A stretch of 64,000 nucleotides of DNA from Burkholderiaceae bacterium (GTDB lineage Bacteria; Pseudomonadota; Gammaproteobacteria; Burkholderiales; Burkholderiaceae_A): positions 38,184 through 102,183 of the forward strand of contig SGYQ01000006.1 in assembly GCA_004214155.1 (NCBI GenBank), given 5' to 3'. A program made the translations under genes and the position numbers. Shown one piece after another: positions 1 to 8,855 of this stretch. The notes beneath the pieces are model-generated. The model worked only from the letters and a program-made list of their open reading frames with translations, was not told the origin of the DNA and ran no database searches. Numbering within the stretch: position 1 is the first letter of the stretch; each line of letters starts with the position of its first letter.

Positions 1-1
1 A

Positions 2-1231
2 AAAAATTTCTCATCGGGAAACCTCGCTAGATTAATTCAAGATTTATCTTTCTTGCGCGCAATAGGGGTCCAGATAATCCTAGTTTTTGATCCAAAAGAT
101 TTGTTAGATGAAGAGCTAGATAGACGAAAACATTCACTTATTTTCGAACAAGGAGTCCCAATTATTGACGATAAAGCTGCTGAATGTTTTAAGGCTGCGA
201 TTGGAATGATGCGCATCGAATTAGAATCACTCTTCTCTACAAAACTACCAAATACTTCAATGAATTTTTCTAATATAAAGATTATTAGTGGTAATTTCGT
301 TGATGCAAAACCGATAGGAATCCATAAAGGTGTTAACTTTTGTAAGACAGGTGATCTTCGAAAAATCGACGTATCTTCCATCAAACGAGCTCTAGATCTG
401 GATGCTATTGTACTCATTTCTCCGCTAGGGTTTTCAGCTACTGGAGAACTATTTTTTTTAAATAGTGAAAAACTCGCTAGTGATATCGCTTCCATTATGG
501 GAGCGAACAAGCTGATCTTTATTACCGATTCCCTGAACAACTCTAGAAAATCCTTCAGTGAAATACGGGAACTTCTCACAAAAACTTATGAGGAAAATAA
601 GCTATCTATCATAGAAAAGTTTCCGCGATTAAATTACTTATTTGAACTAGCAAACTCAGCTTGCAACAATAATGTCGATAGAACTCACATATTACCCTAC
701 GAACAAGACGGAGAAATTCTTTTGGAGTTATTTACGCGCGACGGCGTAGGCATTATGGTTTCGAAGAATCAGATAAGAAATATTCGGCCGGCAGTTCCTG
801 CTGATATTAATTCGATATTGTCACTAATTTATCCCTTTAAAAACGATGGTACTTTAACAAAAAGAGATAAAGTTGATATCGAAAGAAACCTTTCAAGCTA
901 TATTGTTCTGGATCATGATGGACAAATCTGTGGCTGTGCATGCCTTAACCATTATTCGGAGGAGAATGTTGCTGAGATTTCATGCCTCATAGTCCGACCA
1001 GATTATCAGCAAAAAGGAGAAGGATCCAGGCTCTTGAAACATGTATTAGAAAAAGCAAAGAGAAACAATATTAAGCAGATTTTTGCTCTTACTACAAAAG
1101 CAGAACATTGGTTTCTCGAGAAGGGGTTTATTAGAGGGGAGAAATACGTACTTCCAAAGGGGAAAATTCAAACGTATGAGCCTTCCAGAAATTCTCTGAT
1201 ATTAATAAAATCTATTGACTATCAAAACTAA
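2..1231 (+). CDS. argA: N-acetylglutamate synthase (5' end outside window)
   Basis: Makes N-acetylglutamate from glutamate and acetyl-CoA, the first committed step of arginine synthesis. The reading frame is open to the left edge, so the start is missing; an internal TTG at 53 is not a credible start because the conserved kinase-like sequence already runs upstream of it. The N-terminal two thirds is the amino-acid-kinase-like regulatory domain (VSGNF-like stretch, SGRIRRID-like segment, QEDGEILLELFTRDG-like linker). The last ~140 residues are a GNAT acetyltransferase domain, with IRPAVPADINSI at its start and the acetyl-CoA loop RPDYQQKGEGSRLL. This fused layout is the classical ArgA of beta/gammaproteobacteria. 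argD, argF and argG lie 32 kb away. Its last 4 bases overlap the convergent unknown gene. Confidence 0.93.
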   Translation, partial: KNFSSGNLARLIQDLSFLRAIGVQIILVFDPKDLLDEELDRRKHSLIFEQGVPIIDDKAAECFKAAIGMMRIELESLFSTKLPNTSMNFSNIKIISGNFVDAKPIGIHKGVNFCKTGDLRKIDVSSIKRALDLDAIVLISPLGFSATGELFFLNSEKLASDIASIMGANKLIFITDSLNNSRKSFSEIRELLTKTYEENKLSIIEKFPRLNYLFELANSACNNNVDRTHILPYEQDGEILLELFTRDGVGIMVSKNQIRNIRPAVPADINSILSLIYPFKNDGTLTKRDKVDIERNLSSYIVLDHDGQICGCACLNHYSEENVAEISCLIVRPDYQQKGEGSRLLKHVLEKAKRNNIKQIFALTTKAEHWFLEKGFIRGEKYVLPKGKIQTYEPSRNSLILIKSIDYQN

Positions 1232-1953
1232 TTTGTAAAAATTGGATATACACCACTGTCTGTCCATGCAAGTCCGCAAACTAGCTTATCTAACTGTATT
1301 CCTACATCCATCCAAAATATAAAAACCAGATTGCCATCCTCTGAAATTTTAGCTGTTTTTCCATACAAAGAGCTTTCAACGATTTTGACACCCATTCTTT
1401 CTGGAAATCTAGGAACTAACACGATATTTTCAGAATTTTTTTCAACGACTGATATTGCTGGCTGCAGACATTTAGCTAAAGAATATATTCGTTCTTTTTC
1501 CAAATCAGTTGCTAATTTAATCCAGACTCCAAACACCTCCTCCACCCTTGACCCTTCCTCACAAAGACCAACCATAATATTTCTTACTCTCGGAGAAATA
1601 GTAATATCCTTGAGTTTCTCATTGTACATAGAAAGTGGACGAGCTCTTCGGCGAGCTAAATGACCCCCTAATAAGTTTGCAAGTGTTCTAATTTTTTTGT
1701 CCTGAACATTAGAACTCGAAATATATGATGCCAGAGAGAGCCACAACGCTGCCTCCGGGCGATAGTTCTGCCGCTTCGCCTCCCTGAATTTAGCCTGCTC
1801 CTTATAATGATCTACAGTCTCCTTATTATCACGATCTATGTCTCCTTTGCTAAAAAGCTTACTAGTATTTTTAATTTTTGAGATCCCAGCAATAAGCTCA
1901 TCCAATTCAACCTCAAACAGTTCCTCATGTTTTCTCACCTTGCTATTTTCCAT
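1228..1953 (-). CDS. Unknown 241-residue protein, third gene of an uncharacterised trio
   Basis: I do not recognise the family. The protein is soluble-looking: a charged helical N-terminal third (residues 1-70, rich in Lys, Glu, Arg), a central helical part with an Arg-rich patch (HLARRRARPLS, about residues 98-108), and a C-terminal third that looks beta-rich (VLVPRFPERMG, NLVFIFWMDVG). No signal peptide and no known catalytic motif is visible. ATG at 1953 overlaps the end of the preceding membrane-protein gene by 11 bases, so the two are probably translationally coupled. Its 3' end overlaps argA by 4 bases. Base composition looks like the neighbours, which argues against very recent transfer. 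A real gene is likely because of the unbroken frame and the tight overlaps. Confidence 0.7.
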   Translation of the reverse strand: MENSKVRKHEELFEVELDELIAGISKIKNTSKLFSKGDIDRDNKETVDHYKEQAKFREAKRQNYRPEAALWLSLASYISSSNVQDKKIRTLANLLGGHLARRRARPLSMYNEKLKDITISPRVRNIMVGLCEEGSRVEEVFGVWIKLATDLEKERIYSLAKCLQPAISVVEKNSENIVLVPRFPERMGVKIVESSLYGKTAKISEDGNLVFIFWMDVGIQLDKLVCGLAWTDSGVYPIFTN

Positions 1954-2491
1954 TAACTTTAAGTCTCTTGAGATCTTTAATAATAGAAATCGACTTTTCT
2001 AACGAATCTAGAGACTTCTGAGCATCGTCTGCCGAATGAATCCCGTTTATGTCCAACATTAAGTTGAAAAGATCGTGTCGAGCTGCATCAATCTCTATTG
2101 ACAACCTGTCAATCTTTTCATGAACTAACCCAGCAAAGTTTTGATCATTTTTCGGGACATTTTTCTCTGAGTACTTTTCTCTTGACTCGCCACTTATTTT
2201 TTTTATCATCAAATTACCATTAGTATTATGCGAGTCAACCGGAAGATATTTATACAAAAGGCATGAAATTAAATACGCTATGGAAAAGAAAACTGCAGAA
2301 AAAATCGAGGACTCCTCTCGCATCATTAATGATAACTCTAATGCGAACCACGATGGAAAATATTGGAAATAGTCTACCGCCAATGAATTACTCATTACCG
2401 AAATAGATGTTACAACTATACCCGTTAAAAAAGATAGCAAGGCTACATATTTCAAAAATGAAACTGTTGAAGGTTTTTTTTTTCTAATCAT
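1943..2491 (-). CDS. Unknown 182-residue inner-membrane protein with a coiled-coil tail, second gene of the trio
   Basis: No family recognised. Two hydrophobic segments are visible, roughly residues 12-34 (begins FLKYVALLSFLTG) and 63-82 (begins IFSAVFFSIAYL), followed by a hydrophilic C-terminal half rich in Lys, Glu and Asp with heptad-like spacing (EKIDRLSIEIDAARHDL, then SLDSLEKSISIIKDL), suggesting a coiled coil. I chose the ATG at 2491 because it has a GGAG Shine-Dalgarno 8 bases upstream; an in-frame TTG at 2509 would add six residues. It overlaps the 97-residue gene before it by 8 bases and the 241-residue gene after it by 11. This arrangement suggests that the three products work together, perhaps as a membrane-anchored complex, but that is inference. 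Confidence 0.68.
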   Translation of the reverse strand: MIRKKKPSTVSFLKYVALLSFLTGIVVTSISVMSNSLAVDYFQYFPSWFALELSLMMREESSIFSAVFFSIAYLISCLLYKYLPVDSHNTNGNLMIKKISGESREKYSEKNVPKNDQNFAGLVHEKIDRLSIEIDAARHDLFNLMLDINGIHSADDAQKSLDSLEKSISIIKDLKRLKVNGK

Positions 2492-2777
2492 AAGCCAATC
2501 TCCGATCAAAATAGTCTACGAAAATAGCTCTTCCCGCATCGCCATCTCGTTGCAAAATAAAAATATAGTTTGGTTTTATCCAGGATGAAACTGCGGCATC
2601 GTTAATTTCTGGAAACAAATTAGTGGGTTCTAGCAATAATGTTGGATGACCATCCAGAATACGCACCAAAAAGACTGTTTCAAAAATATTATCTAATTCC
2701 TCTCCACGCATCACCCTAGTAACTTCACTTTTTGCAATTGAGTATGATATCGATCGTCTCTGAAAAAGTATTTTCAT
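2484..2777 (-). CDS. Unknown 97-residue protein, first gene of the trio
   Basis: A small soluble protein of mixed charge with no recognised domain. It has an Arg-rich start (FQRRSISYSIAK), a Pro/Leu central stretch (HPTLLLEPTNLFPE) and an aromatic C-terminus (YFDRRLAYD). It starts 28 bases after the dnaQ stop on the same strand, so it may be read through from the efflux-pump/dnaQ transcript; no good Shine-Dalgarno precedes the ATG. Its stop lies inside the start region of the membrane-protein gene, which supports a coupled three-gene unit. Function cannot be assigned from sequence. Confidence 0.62.
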   Translation of the reverse strand: MKILFQRRSISYSIAKSEVTRVMRGEELDNIFETVFLVRILDGHPTLLLEPTNLFPEINDAAVSSWIKPNYIFILQRDGDAGRAIFVDYFDRRLAYD

Positions 2778-2805
2778 TTTTTGAATTTATTTTACTAAGC
2801 TTTCC

Positions 2806-3471
2806 CTAATTTTTTAACTTTTCCATGTACTGCCTATGAGCTATTTCCTCATCTGAGGATGCTCTCCGAACAAAGATTTGTTTGGTAATAATATCGCTAT
2901 TTTGGAATAATTTTGTATTTTTTCCTAAAACGCTTTCCTCAATGATTAAAGATTCTTGTCCACGAGTCATCGCCAGGTAAACATCTGCTAGTAAGCGAGC
3001 GTCTAGAATAGCACCGTGCAACTCTCTCATACTTCTATCTACACCATACCTAATACACAAGGCATCAAGCGATGCCTTTTTCATTGGGTGTAACTCTCGG
3101 GCTAATTTAAGCGAATCAATTATCGTGTTACATATTTCACTTAACTTGCATTTACCTATTCTCGCTAGCTCCGCATCGAGAAATCCTTTATCAAATTCTG
3201 CATTGTGTATGATTAAGGTTGTCCCTCTTATAAATTCTATAAATTCCTCAACGATGCCTTCAAACTTTGGGTAAATTTTAAGTTGCGCCGCATTCATGCC
3301 ATGAATTTCCTCAGCACCCCTATCAACCTCACGAACAGGATTAATTTTTTGATGGTACTCCCGACCGGTTAAACTTCTATTTTCTATTTCGACACAACCG
3401 ATCTCAATGACTCGATGACCTTCATCGACATTTAATCCGGTTGTTTCCGTATCGAGAACCACATAACGCAT
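2806..3471 (-). CDS. dnaQ: DNA polymerase III epsilon subunit (3'-5' proofreading exonuclease)
   Basis: Proofreading exonuclease of the replicative polymerase core. The DEDDh signature is present: Exo I around residues 7-9 (VVLDTETTG), Exo II in the IIHNAEFDKGFLD segment, and Exo III with its His and Asp in HGAILDARLLADVY. At 221 residues it is a little shorter than the E. coli protein (243); the C-terminal tail that contacts the alpha subunit is only weakly conserved. The ATG at 3471 lies inside the 3' end of the RND permease gene, a 40-base overlap, so the two are cotranscribed. In enterics dnaQ sits directly beside rnhA; here the efflux pair separates them. Confidence 0.95.
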   Translation of the reverse strand: MRYVVLDTETTGLNVDEGHRVIEIGCVEIENRSLTGREYHQKINPVREVDRGAEEIHGMNAAQLKIYPKFEGIVEEFIEFIRGTTLIIHNAEFDKGFLDAELARIGKCKLSEICNTIIDSLKLARELHPMKKASLDALCIRYGVDRSMRELHGAILDARLLADVYLAMTRGQESLIIEESVLGKNTKLFQNSDIITKQIFVRRASSDEEIAHRQYMEKLKN

Positions 3472-6400
3472 TTATTTACCCAAATAAAAATTGAAGGTAA
3501 CACAAAAAGGGTCAATAGTGTACCCAATCCCATACCTCCTACTATAACCCACCCTATCTGCTCCCTTGCCTCTGCTCCAGGTCCGCTAGCGAGCGCTAGC
3601 GGCATTGCACCGAAAATTGTCGAGGCAGTTGTCATTATGATTGGACGGAACCGTAATTTAGCCGCTTCAATCGTAGCACTCTCAATAGTCATTCCTTTGG
3701 CTAAGCATTTATTTGCGAATTCAACAATTAAGATCCCGTGTTTCGTTATTAGTCCTATCAATGCAATTAGTCCTATCTGTGAATAAACATTTATAGACCC
3801 ACCAACAATCCAAATCACACACGTAGCCCCGGTTAACGCAAGTGGCACCGTCATCAAAATAGACACAGGCTGAAAAAAACTTTCAAATTGAGCAGCTAAA
3901 ACTAAAAATATGAAAATAACTGCTAAAACAAAAACAAAAGTAAGAGTATCTTTGGCTTCAAAATACTCCCTAGATTGGCCATCAAAATCTAGCTGAGCAT
4001 TTTCGGGAAAGGTGTCCGTAGCGATATTAATTATCTTCGAAAGTCCCTCCTGTATTGAAACATCCTCCGCTAGACCAGCACTTATTTTTACCGCCCGTCG
4101 CTGAGAAAAATGGTTTAACTCTCTCGGACCAACTGTCTCTTTAAGTGTTACAAGACTCGCGAGCGGAACCAATTCTCCTGTTGCTGTCTTAATATTTATT
4201 GCATTAATATCATTGGGGCTGGATCTACTGTCCGAGATAAGTTGGACTATAACTTCATACTGGTAATTTTCCTTTTTAAATCGGGAAACTAATCTTCCCC
4301 CCAACATACTCTCTAGCGTTCTACCTAAATCTTCGATTGTCACTCCAAGATCAGCCGCGAGATCTCGATTAATGGAAAGCCTTACTTCTGGTTTGTTTAG
4401 CATTAAATCTGAGTCAACACCGGTAAATAATCCTGATTCAGTCAACTCATTTACAAACTCGTTTCCCAATTTTTCCATTTCTCCGACAGAGCCAGAGGAA
4501 AGTACCACGACTTGTATAGGCCTAGAACGGGCTCTTTGACCAAATGCAGGTGGAAGAACAGCGAAGGCGCGAACCCCTGTCAAACTTGCCAACTTTCTAT
4601 TTAACTCAGAAGTTATTTCTTGAACAGATCGTTCGCGATTTTCCCATGGTAATGGGCGAAAAAATGCGGCTCCTTTATTAATAGTTGGGCTTCCGGCTAT
4701 TACAAAATACTTATCTGATTCATCAACCTCAGCTAATATGTCTTCTAATACAAAAGAATTATTATTTGTATACTCAATCGAACTTCCCTCTGGTGTATTG
4801 AATACGAGGACAATTAAACCCCTATCCTCAACTGGCGATAACTCTTTCTTCGTATCCATGTATGCCAAAGCCCCTAAACAAAGAATTGATATCGTTGATA
4901 AGTAAACAGTTGCAGGCCTCCTGAATAACCATCGAAGTACAGCACTATATCTGATTTGAGCACGAAGAAAAAAATTTTTTTTAATGTATTGTTTTCCAGA
5001 CCTGAACAACTTTTCCTTTGACTCCCCATTAATTTTATCAACCCTAGCACGTAATAGGTACGAACACATAACAGGTGTTAAGACAATAGCCACAAATCCT
5101 GAAATCAAGACTGCCCCTGCTAATGCCAATGCAAATTCCTCAAATAATCTCCCCATTCTTCCGGGAGAAAATATAACAGGAATAAATACTGCAACTAATG
5201 TTAATGTCATTGCAACTACAGCAAACCCTACCTCCGAGATAGCCTTTTTCGCTGCTTCGATTGGAGACACTCCTCTGTCTAGGTACCTCACCGTATTTTC
5301 CAATACGACAATCGCATCATCAACTACCAAACCAACTGCCACAACCATAGCTAACAAAGTAAGAGTGTTTATCGAAAAACCGAAAAATAGAAGTAAGCTA
5401 AAGGTACCTATAAGAGATATCGGTATTGTAATAATTGGAATGAATGCTGCCCTAAAGCTTTTCAGCGAAATAACTATTACAAGAGAAACTAAAATCATCG
5501 CTTCTAAAATAGTTTTAAAAACAGCTTCTATCGAACGTTCTATAAAAATCGAGTAATCAGCTGCAACTTCTAACTTAACATCTGAAGGCAAATCACGAAG
5601 TATTTTTGGTATATTTTCATTGACCGCTTTTGATAACTCGAGCGGATTTGCAGTTGCTTGCTTTATAACTCCCAGTGCTATTGATGGTCTGCCCTTGTAC
5701 CTTGCTATTCTTCTCTCATCCTCAGGACCAATTTCAACAGTGGCGAGATCTCCTAGCCTAGTAACGTTACTGCCGCCATTTATAGGAACAATAATGTTCC
5801 TAAACTCCTCAGGATTTGAAAGATCAGTGCTTGCTATAACGGAAAGTTCCCTACCACGGGTCTCTATCCTACCTGCTGGAATCTCTAGATTCTGTTCTCG
5901 TATTGCTGCTTCTATATCTTGAACCGTAAGACCGTGAGCTGCTACCTTGTTAGCATCAACCCAAATACGCATCGCATACTTTCGATCACCATAAATTCTT
6001 ACATCAGCTGCACCAGGCAACGATTGAATTCGTGGTTTGATTACATTTTGAGCAATAAAACTAAGGTCCATTAATGGAACTTCATCACTTGTCAAAGTCA
6101 TCCACATAATAGGCGAGGCATCCGATTCAACCTTAGATATCCGAGGTGGTTTCGCTTCGAAAGGCAAACGGTTCAGAACTCTTGAAACTCGACCTCTCAC
6201 ATCTGATGCCGCATCATCTGGGTCTCTGTATGTTTTAAACCTAACAGTAATATTTGATCTACCTTGTCTCGAGACGGATGATAAGGTTTTTATACCCTCA
6301 ATTCCCGCGATAGAGTCTTCTAAAGGTTTTGTAATTTGAGATTCAATTATTTCCGGTGCGGCGCCTTTATAGTCAGTCCTCACACTTACAACAGGCTCAT

Positions 6401-6521
6401 CAATTTTTGGATATTCTCTGACTGAAAGATCCAGTAACGATACAAGCCCAATAAAAATAATCATCAAAGAAATTACGGAAGCAAATACAGGCCTCTCGAT
6501 GAAAAAGTAAGAAATTTTCAT
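3432..6521 (-). CDS. RND (HAE1-type) multidrug efflux permease
   Basis: Proton-driven inner-membrane pump of the AcrB/MdtB class, 1029 residues, full length. It opens with the FFIERPVFASVISL segment of TM1. Two periplasmic porter regions follow TM1 and TM7. The proton-relay Asp pair is present in TM4 (VGLVVDDAIVVLEN) and the partner Lys in TM10 (LITKHGILIVEF). The adaptor gene lies 19 bases upstream on the same strand, so the pair forms an operon. No outer-membrane channel gene is in the window; a TolC-like protein elsewhere would be required. Substrate cannot be told from sequence. Its 3' end contains the start of dnaQ. Confidence 0.94.
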   Translation of the reverse strand: MKISYFFIERPVFASVISLMIIFIGLVSLLDLSVREYPKIDEPVVSVRTDYKGAAPEIIESQITKPLEDSIAGIEGIKTLSSVSRQGRSNITVRFKTYRDPDDAASDVRGRVSRVLNRLPFEAKPPRISKVESDASPIMWMTLTSDEVPLMDLSFIAQNVIKPRIQSLPGAADVRIYGDRKYAMRIWVDANKVAAHGLTVQDIEAAIREQNLEIPAGRIETRGRELSVIASTDLSNPEEFRNIIVPINGGSNVTRLGDLATVEIGPEDERRIARYKGRPSIALGVIKQATANPLELSKAVNENIPKILRDLPSDVKLEVAADYSIFIERSIEAVFKTILEAMILVSLVIVISLKSFRAAFIPIITIPISLIGTFSLLLFFGFSINTLTLLAMVVAVGLVVDDAIVVLENTVRYLDRGVSPIEAAKKAISEVGFAVVAMTLTLVAVFIPVIFSPGRMGRLFEEFALALAGAVLISGFVAIVLTPVMCSYLLRARVDKINGESKEKLFRSGKQYIKKNFFLRAQIRYSAVLRWLFRRPATVYLSTISILCLGALAYMDTKKELSPVEDRGLIVLVFNTPEGSSIEYTNNNSFVLEDILAEVDESDKYFVIAGSPTINKGAAFFRPLPWENRERSVQEITSELNRKLASLTGVRAFAVLPPAFGQRARSRPIQVVVLSSGSVGEMEKLGNEFVNELTESGLFTGVDSDLMLNKPEVRLSINRDLAADLGVTIEDLGRTLESMLGGRLVSRFKKENYQYEVIVQLISDSRSSPNDINAINIKTATGELVPLASLVTLKETVGPRELNHFSQRRAVKISAGLAEDVSIQEGLSKIINIATDTFPENAQLDFDGQSREYFEAKDTLTFVFVLAVIFIFLVLAAQFESFFQPVSILMTVPLALTGATCVIWIVGGSINVYSQIGLIALIGLITKHGILIVEFANKCLAKGMTIESATIEAAKLRFRPIIMTTASTIFGAMPLALASGPGAEAREQIGWVIVGGMGLGTLLTLFVLPSIFIWVNKCVMWFSIRKQPD

Positions 6522-6540
6522 TTAAATAACCTGACCAATA

Positions 6541-7632
6541 TTAATTCATTGCGCCGTTTTGGACAGTTACCGGTTGACCGGTTTTTCGTAATTTCAATTT
6601 TCCCTTAGTAACTACAGAATCTTGAACATTCAGGCCACTTAAAACTTCAACGGTCTCTCCGATTCTAATACCAGTGTCAATTTTCACCTTTTCTGCCTTG
6701 CCCTCTTGAATTCTCCACACAAACTTTCTTGATTGCTCGGAAAAAATAGCTACTTCTGGCACGGTGAGGCCCTTATTTTTTTTTCTGAATTCAAGTAAAA
6801 CCTTACCAAACATGCCCGATTTCAGAAAAAAATCTGAGTTGTCTACAAAACTTCGTGCCAGCAAAAACCTACCATTTTTTTCAACATTTACATTCAATAC
6901 ATCTACCTTAGCCGTAATTGCCTTATCCTGGATTTCGGTAAAAATTTTTATCTCGTTTCCTTGTTTTATGTCGTTGATATATTTTTCCGGTACTTTAAAG
7001 TCAAATCTCAAACGTTTTAGATCCTCCAGTAAAAGTATCTTTTGGCCAACTTGAACGAAATCTCCAACACTTACGTTTCTCAGACCAACAACACCATCGA
7101 ACGGAGATCGAATAACATATTGCTTTAGCCTCGCTTCACTTAACAATTTTTTCGCATAAGCAACACCCAATTTTGCATTCGCATCTTCCAGAGCGCCCAT
7201 GCTCACAAAATCTCTTTTACTTAACTTTTCTGCCCTTATATAATTTTTCTCTGCAAGGTCATATTCTGCAGAAGCTTGCAAAAACTCTGCTTGAGGGATT
7301 GAATCATCCAACTTAATCAATCTTTCCCCTCGCTTTACGATCTTCCCGTCATAAAAATTTATACTTGTTATCTTTCCGGGTACTTCTGCTCTTAAATATA
7401 CTGAGTCATTTGCCTTAAACTCGCCCGTAAGATTTATTTTTTCCTTTATTTCTGCGAGTTCTACTCTTATGGTTTCAACTAATACGCCTGGGCCCTCCAA
7501 ACCCAACTTTTTGGATTTTGCGGTAGGTGAGGTATCCATGATCATTGAAAGCGAAACAATAATCACCACAACAACAAAAAATAAAATAAGAACTAGGCTG
7601 ATTTTATTTAATTTTTTTACATTTTCTAACAA
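6541..7632 (-). CDS. RND efflux periplasmic adaptor (membrane fusion protein, AcrA/HlyD type)
   Basis: Links the inner-membrane pump encoded next to it to an outer-membrane channel. One N-terminal membrane anchor (residues ~10-32, Leu/Val/Ile-rich) without a lipobox Cys, then the barrel-sandwich half motif (VYLRAEVPGKITSINFYDG), a short helical hairpin, the second half (VIRSPFDGVVGLRNVSVGDFV) and a beta-barrel domain. Start is probably TTG at 7632 with AAAGGAG about 10 bases upstream; it overlaps the end of rnhA by 7 bases, so rnhA, adaptor, pump and dnaQ may share a transcript. 363 residues is normal for the family. Confidence 0.92.
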   Translation of the reverse strand: MLENVKKLNKISLVLILFFVVVVIIVSLSMIMDTSPTAKSKKLGLEGPGVLVETIRVELAEIKEKINLTGEFKANDSVYLRAEVPGKITSINFYDGKIVKRGERLIKLDDSIPQAEFLQASAEYDLAEKNYIRAEKLSKRDFVSMGALEDANAKLGVAYAKKLLSEARLKQYVIRSPFDGVVGLRNVSVGDFVQVGQKILLLEDLKRLRFDFKVPEKYINDIKQGNEIKIFTEIQDKAITAKVDVLNVNVEKNGRFLLARSFVDNSDFFLKSGMFGKVLLEFRKKNKGLTVPEVAIFSEQSRKFVWRIQEGKAEKVKIDTGIRIGETVEVLSGLNVQDSVVTKGKLKLRKTGQPVTVQNGAMN

Positions 7633-8060
7633 TAATCCGAGACTCCTTTATTAGCTAAAAAATCTGCTCTCTCGTTCCCAACATCTCCGGAATGCCCGCG
7701 AACCCAGTTCCATGTTACTTCCCTACTCTCAACTATGCTTTGAAGCTTTACCCATAGATCCTTATTTGCAACATCTTTTTTTGCGGCAGTTTTCCATCCA
7801 TTCTCAACCCATTTTTTTATCCATGAGGTTATGCCGTTTTTCACGTACATAGAGTCAGTATTTACTCTCACTGTATCAGCTTCCTCTATTTTATTTAACC
7901 CATGGATCACTGCAAGTAACTCCATTCGATTATTTGTAGTATTCGACTCCCCACCATAAATTTCATCTACTGGCTTACCATTTTTAATAATTACAACACC
8001 CCAACCACCCGGACCCGGATTGCCTTTACAGGCTCCATCAGTGTACAAATCTACAATCAT
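7626..8060 (-). CDS. rnhA: Ribonuclease HI
   Basis: Cleaves the RNA strand of RNA:DNA hybrids. The catalytic carboxylates are all present: Asp8 (LYTDGACKGNPG), Glu47 (NNRMELLAV), Asp69 (VNTDSMYV) and Asp133 (NERADFLA), with the loop His123 (RGHSG). At 144 residues it is slightly shorter than E. coli RNase HI (155). Six bases separate it from the upstream YafS-like gene. gloB and mltD lie divergently beyond that, as in the enteric mltD-gloB-yafS-rnhA-dnaQ region. Confidence 0.97.
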   Translation of the reverse strand: MIVDLYTDGACKGNPGPGGWGVVIIKNGKPVDEIYGGESNTTNNRMELLAVIHGLNKIEEADTVRVNTDSMYVKNGITSWIKKWVENGWKTAAKKDVANKDLWVKLQSIVESREVTWNWVRGHSGDVGNERADFLANKGVSDYC

Positions 8061-8066
8061 ATTTGT

Positions 8067-8816
8067 CTATTTCTTTTCGGTACAAAATGTAGAAACTGAC
8101 GGTACCGTTTTTTTTCCGAATTTCGCTTTACTAACCCAAATATCAGACTTTAAAAGCTTCATACCTTCTCTTCTTTTTATAATGGACAAACAATAAACAG
8201 CTCCGGTCGTGGGCAACCAACGCCGCACTCCATTTTGTAACCATGCGAGCCTTTTTTGCCACTTTGGAGAATTTATAGCAGGATAGAACGCGAGGAACTC
8301 TCCCCCAACTATTTCCAGATCTAGAAGCTTGCACCAATCCTTAAATCGAGCTAATGCCACCCAGTTTGCACTAGTTAGAGGTAAATTAACATCATTAAAG
8401 TAACGGTTAATCGCCCATAAACCGTAGGGATTAAAGCTAGAAATAATTAATTTGCCCTCTGACCTTAAAACTCTTTCCACTTCCCGCAGTAGCGAGTGTG
8501 GCTCCTTTAGTGTCTCAAAAATGTGCGCCAAAACAACCAGATCTACACTATCCGAGGGTAGAGGTAGCGCCTCAGGCGAAACGATAAAAACATTATCTTG
8601 TCCATCAATTAGGTCTTCACACAAACCAAAACTGAATCTATACTTATACACTATACGATTATTACTTAAGGAATCAAAACTGTAGGGGCATATTTGTACA
8701 GCGTGGTAGCCAAATATATCTTCTAAATTTTTATCAAACCAATCTTTTTCTTCAGCCAAAAGCTTTCGGCCGAGGGGCGAGCTAAACCAATTTTTCCAAA
8801 TATTTTCGGTACCCAT
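8067..8816 (-). CDS. YafS-like SAM-dependent methyltransferase family protein
   Basis: A 249-residue protein of the methyltransferase type 11 fold. The best-conserved part is residues ~80-135: the acidic motif DSVDLVVLAH followed by HSLLREVERVLRSEGKL and IISSFNP, which match E. coli YafS closely. The glycine-rich motif I is degenerate (HAVQICPYS instead of GxGxG), as it also is in YafS, so SAM binding may be unusual or lost. Substrate unknown. It is divergent from gloB with 39 bases between the starts and precedes rnhA, the same context as yafS in enterics. Confidence 0.8.
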   Translation of the reverse strand: MGTENIWKNWFSSPLGRKLLAEEKDWFDKNLEDIFGYHAVQICPYSFDSLSNNRIVYKYRFSFGLCEDLIDGQDNVFIVSPEALPLPSDSVDLVVLAHIFETLKEPHSLLREVERVLRSEGKLIISSFNPYGLWAINRYFNDVNLPLTSANWVALARFKDWCKLLDLEIVGGEFLAFYPAINSPKWQKRLAWLQNGVRRWLPTTGAVYCLSIIKRREGMKLLKSDIWVSKAKFGKKTVPSVSTFCTEKK

Positions 8817-8855
8817 CCCTGGACACTATGTTGATCAACAAGCAAAAAGGATATC

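Noticed and set aside
37..579. 180-codon open frame on the minus strand
   Set aside because: Antisense to argA, which has clear family motifs; low-complexity Ser/Leu-rich translation is typical of a shadow frame.
4984..5556. 190-codon plus-strand frame
   Set aside because: Antisense to the RND permease; repetitive Thr/Asn/Ala-rich product without any domain.
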